Shown here one piece after another: positions 5,292-5,467 of a stretch of DNA of 5,467 nucleotides (positions within the stretch are counted from its first letter, which is position 1; each line of letters begins with the position of its first letter). The notes below the pieces were generated by a model, which was not told where the DNA came from, ran no database searches, and was given only the letters and a program-made list of their open reading frames with translations. Origin of the DNA: Bifidobacterium breve (GTDB lineage: Bacteria > Actinomycetota > Actinomycetes > Nanopelagicales > Nanopelagicaceae). The DNA lies in contig CALPKA020000050.1 of the NCBI GenBank assembly GCA_943324025.2, positions 1 to 5,467 of the forward strand. The letters run 5' to 3'. The translations under genes and the position numbers were made by a program.

Positions 5292-5467
5292 TTGAACTTT
5301 ACCTATGAGCAAGCAGTAATTATTGGGTTTATTCAAGGCTTAACCGAACTATTTCCAATATCTTCGCTGGGCCATGCAATCTTGATTCCAGCTTGGATTG
5401 GTGGATCTTTTCGCGAATTCATTAGCGAAGAAAATCAAGCTTACCTACTGATCACTATTGCAATGCA
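5292..5467 (+). CDS. uppP: Undecaprenyl-diphosphatase, UppP/BacA family, N-terminal part (3' truncated by window)
   Basis: Membrane phosphatase that converts undecaprenyl diphosphate to the monophosphate, recycling the lipid carrier for peptidoglycan and other wall polymers. It often confers some bacitracin resistance. The first 58 residues are visible. 'IQGLTELFPISSLGH' (14-28) carries the family's [E/Q]xxxE motif as Q15 and E19, plus S25 and H28 matching the conserved Ser and His of 'PISSTGH'. The sequence reads TELFPISSLGH rather than the common TEFLPISSTGH, so it may belong to a divergent UppP subgroup. The later PGxSRSxxT motif is beyond the window. An in-frame TAA at 5286-5288 leaves TTG 5292 as the first possible start; the ATG at 5305 is out of frame and soon stops. 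No strong ribosome binding site is visible. A TAGAAT box at 5265-5270 could drive it. Confidence 0.85.
   Translation, partial: MNFTYEQAVIIGFIQGLTELFPISSLGHAILIPAWIGGSFREFISEENQAYLLITIAM

Noticed and set aside
1..5467. Mobile element, phage, CRISPR or defence system
   Set aside because: No transposase, integrase, direct-repeat array, tRNA or nuclease-like gene is seen. All seven genes are recognisable chromosomal families with similar base composition by eye.

Overview
The window looks like ordinary chromosome from a small-genome, AT-rich actinobacterium. Three things point that way. The serB product has two ACT domains ahead of its HAD phosphatase domain, as in Mycobacterium tuberculosis SerB2. 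The neighbouring ABC ATPase is of the kind found next to serB2 in mycobacteria. The uracil-DNA glycosylase has the mycobacterial-type GQDPYP loop and ends in a short '..I-x-W' tail. The low GC for an actinobacterium, the very tight packing (overlapping gene ends, spacers of 50 to 90 bp) and possible leaderless starts suggest a freshwater planktonic lineage such as Nanopelagicales (acI). That placement is inference from memory of these families, not a database result.

Layout, left to right. The 3' part of rpe (ribulose-phosphate 3-epimerase, + strand, 1-349) enters from the left. Its end overlaps by 4 bp the end of serB (- strand, 346-1518). A 50-bp divergent spacer then separates serB from an orphan soluble ABC ATPase (+, 1569-2351). 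The start of ung (+, 2341-2973) overlaps the end of the ATPase gene, so these two form an operon. A strong hairpin at 2972-3001 closes that operon and probably also ends the opposing NCS2 purine-type permease gene (-, 3013-4449). Upstream of the permease on the same strand lies a YczE/YyaS-type membrane protein gene (-, 4542-5249). A 42-bp divergent spacer follows, then the 5' end of an undecaprenyl-diphosphatase gene (uppP/bacA family, +, from 5292), cut by the window edge.

The genes are mostly unrelated housekeeping functions: pentose phosphate metabolism, serine synthesis, DNA repair, nucleobase uptake and cell-wall lipid carrier recycling. I see no mobile element, tRNA, rRNA, CRISPR array or defence system, and no evidence of a new multi-gene system. 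The most interesting signals are regulatory. Three genes (serB, the ABC ATPase and the YczE-like gene) have a TANNNT box 6 to 8 nt before the start codon, the pattern expected for leaderless mRNAs, while the permease has a clear Shine-Dalgarno site instead. There is also a near-perfect palindrome in the yczE/uppP divergent promoter and an inverted repeat upstream of the permease. No gene-free stretch is longer than about 92 bp.
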